From assembly GCA_965153355.1 (NCBI GenBank), contig OZ231128.1, positions 36,952,001 to 37,016,000 of the forward strand: DNA of 64,000 nucleotides, written 5' to 3'. Below the pieces are notes generated by a model. The model searched no databases and was not told the DNA's origin. It saw only the letters and a program-made list of their open reading frames with translations. How positions within the stretch are numbered: the stretch's first letter is position 1; each line of letters starts with the position of its first letter. Of the stretch, positions 62,066 through 64,000 are shown one piece after another. The translations under genes were made by a program, and so were the position numbers. The DNA is from Flaccisagitta enflata (Eukaryota; Chaetognatha; Sagittoidea; Aphragmophora).

Positions 62066-62797
62066 TTCTTCTCCTCCTCCTGTCTTGGTCGTCGTGTCTT
62101 TCGCCCTGTCAAGTTGCCTTCGTGGTTGATTGATGTCATCCCAAAGGAACTTTTCTTTTCACTTTTCACTTCGAAAATTCCGAAATCACGGGGAAAAACG
62201 CGAAGAAGAGAGGAAATGAGAAGTGAAGTCTGCGGGCAAAACTGTGTAATTGGTATACACAATACAATACTACACAATGAAAAGCCCAATCATGAAAAAA
62301 GCGAGGAGACAAAGCATCAAATTGCTTTGTGAATATGTAGGGGTAGGGAAAAAGCCCCTTGTATCAAGAGCAGTGAAACAAACAAAAAAACACTATTTGC
62401 ACCGAATCAAATGGTGACGTGGGTCCCCGATTCAGCTATTGTTGGCCAGTAAAAATTTGGGGTCTAACTGTTTAGGCAGATACATAGACCACAGGCCTTT
62501 AGTGCCCTCCTCATTCATATCTTATATGGCATCAGGGTAAATGATTGTCCTTATCAGCTCTTTTTTCGTTATTGTTGCCATATTTGGTAGTGAACGACCA
62601 TGATTTAGTTACCATTTTGTTTATTCAGTTTTTCTAACAGCTGAAATGAATTTGAAACGAATCTTATCCCGAATTTCCGCATCAAAACTTGGTATCGGTT
62701 TTCCATACTTTTTTTCCTCTATTTCCGGTTTTTCATCATTCACTGTCACTTATGTCTTTTTTTTTTTTAACTTTGTTAGTTTGTTCGTATCTCGCTT
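62066..62797. other. Unique non-coding sequence
   Basis: No gene recognised. Confidence 0.4.
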
Positions 62798-63348
62798 TTT
62801 GGGCAGCGGCCCCAAAGGGCCGATGTCCTGTAGGACACAGAGGTGAATTTCCAGACGTCCATCCGTATGTCCGTACGTCCGTCCATCCGTCGGTCCCCCA
62901 CCCCTGCCACAGCTTCTGAGCCTCAAAATTGAATAAATGCAAAATTCCCATTGAATAACATGGAAAATTGATAAAGAAATGAAAAAAAATATGAAATTCC
63001 CTTTGAATAACATGGAAAATTTACTAGAAATTAAAAATATGGAAAATCCCTATTGAATAACATGGATAATTGACAAAATTTTGAAATAAATGCAAAATTC
63101 AGATTAAATAACATCGAAAATTGACAATGAAATGTGAAAAAATTCAATGTTCTCATTGAATACCAAGGAAAGTAGCCCCAAAGGCCTCAAATGTGCCTGC
63201 TCAGGACCTCTGGAAATTCACCCCTGTGTCCTACAGGACCTCAGCCCTTTGGGGCTGCTGCCCTGCTCTCACTCCACTTCTCCAGCTAATCACTACAAGC
63301 AGGGCATCGGGTACCGCTGACCATGTGCGATCCTTGGATGACTAGTTA
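62798..63348 (+). mobile_element. FB element with internal 60-bp tandem repeats
   Basis: Inverted arms of about 60 bp (GGGCAGCGGCCCCAAAGGGC, TGTCCTGTAGGACACAG; inverse at 63195-63265). The body has four imperfect units with GAATAACATGGAAAATTGA (62930-63150). The tail GCAGGGCATCGGGTACCGCT through TGGATGACTAGTT is nearly identical to that at 53430-53475. Confidence 0.75.
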
Positions 63349-63364
63349 TCTTTGTTCCTGTCTT

Positions 63365-64000
<636 letters not shown>

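Overview
This is a gene-poor, repeat-saturated stretch of a eukaryotic nuclear genome. No host protein-coding gene could be supported on either strand. Simple-sequence arrays fill much of it: (CT/AG)n, (GT/CA)n, (CTT)n, (CAA)n, (GAAA)n, (GGAA)n, (TTTTG)n, (CAGA)n, often 100-340 bp and often compound. Nearly all remaining structure is transposon-derived. The mix of an APE-type non-LTR retrotransposon, a Ty3/gypsy element with a tRNA-Trp-like primer site, hAT, pogo/Tigger-like, Tc1-like and 3-bp-TSD miniature elements fits an invertebrate animal. The microsatellite load recalls aquatic invertebrates such as crustaceans or molluscs. Species is not resolvable from this window, and that placement is inference.

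Layout. 0-9 kb: microsatellites, a 42-bp and a 96-bp minisatellite, and several copies of a short dispersed element called here the HP element (a terminal hairpin, then tandem TCCG/TCGG-type repeats, then a conserved ACAAG end). 9.4-10.6 kb: two nested TA-flanked DNA elements. 12.3 kb: first copy of a 250-265 bp inverted-repeat element with 3-bp target duplications (M3 element). 13.9-17.3 kb: an HP element apparently swollen to 3.3 kb by tandem arrays and carrying nested hAT-like and pogo/Tigger-like insertions. 19.1-20.4 kb: another array-swollen HP element with a G-rich tract, next to a further copy. 21-37 kb: microsatellites, HP copies, M3 copies and foldback (FB) elements.

37.6-46.6 kb is a nested cluster holding the only convincing coding sequences. 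A TA-flanked DNA transposon with 34-bp inverted repeats contains a tRNA-like sequence with consensus A and B boxes. A Ty3/gypsy-like LTR element sits between those boxes. Its two 458-bp LTRs differ at three positions, and its internal region is deleted so that Gag is joined in frame to a partial integrase. An apparently intact two-ORF non-LTR retrotransposon lies antisense inside the 5' LTR. The order of insertion reads directly: DNA transposon, then LTR element, then LINE.

46.6-64 kb returns to microsatellites, HP copies (one enlarged to 1.4 kb by AAGTCATT and GTCTGGTTTA arrays), one M3 copy and three FB elements, one with roughly 330-bp inverted arms.

The most promising undescribed system is the HP family: about 25 copies or fragments whose hairpin stems differ in sequence but stay self-complementary, suggesting that the folded structure is selected.
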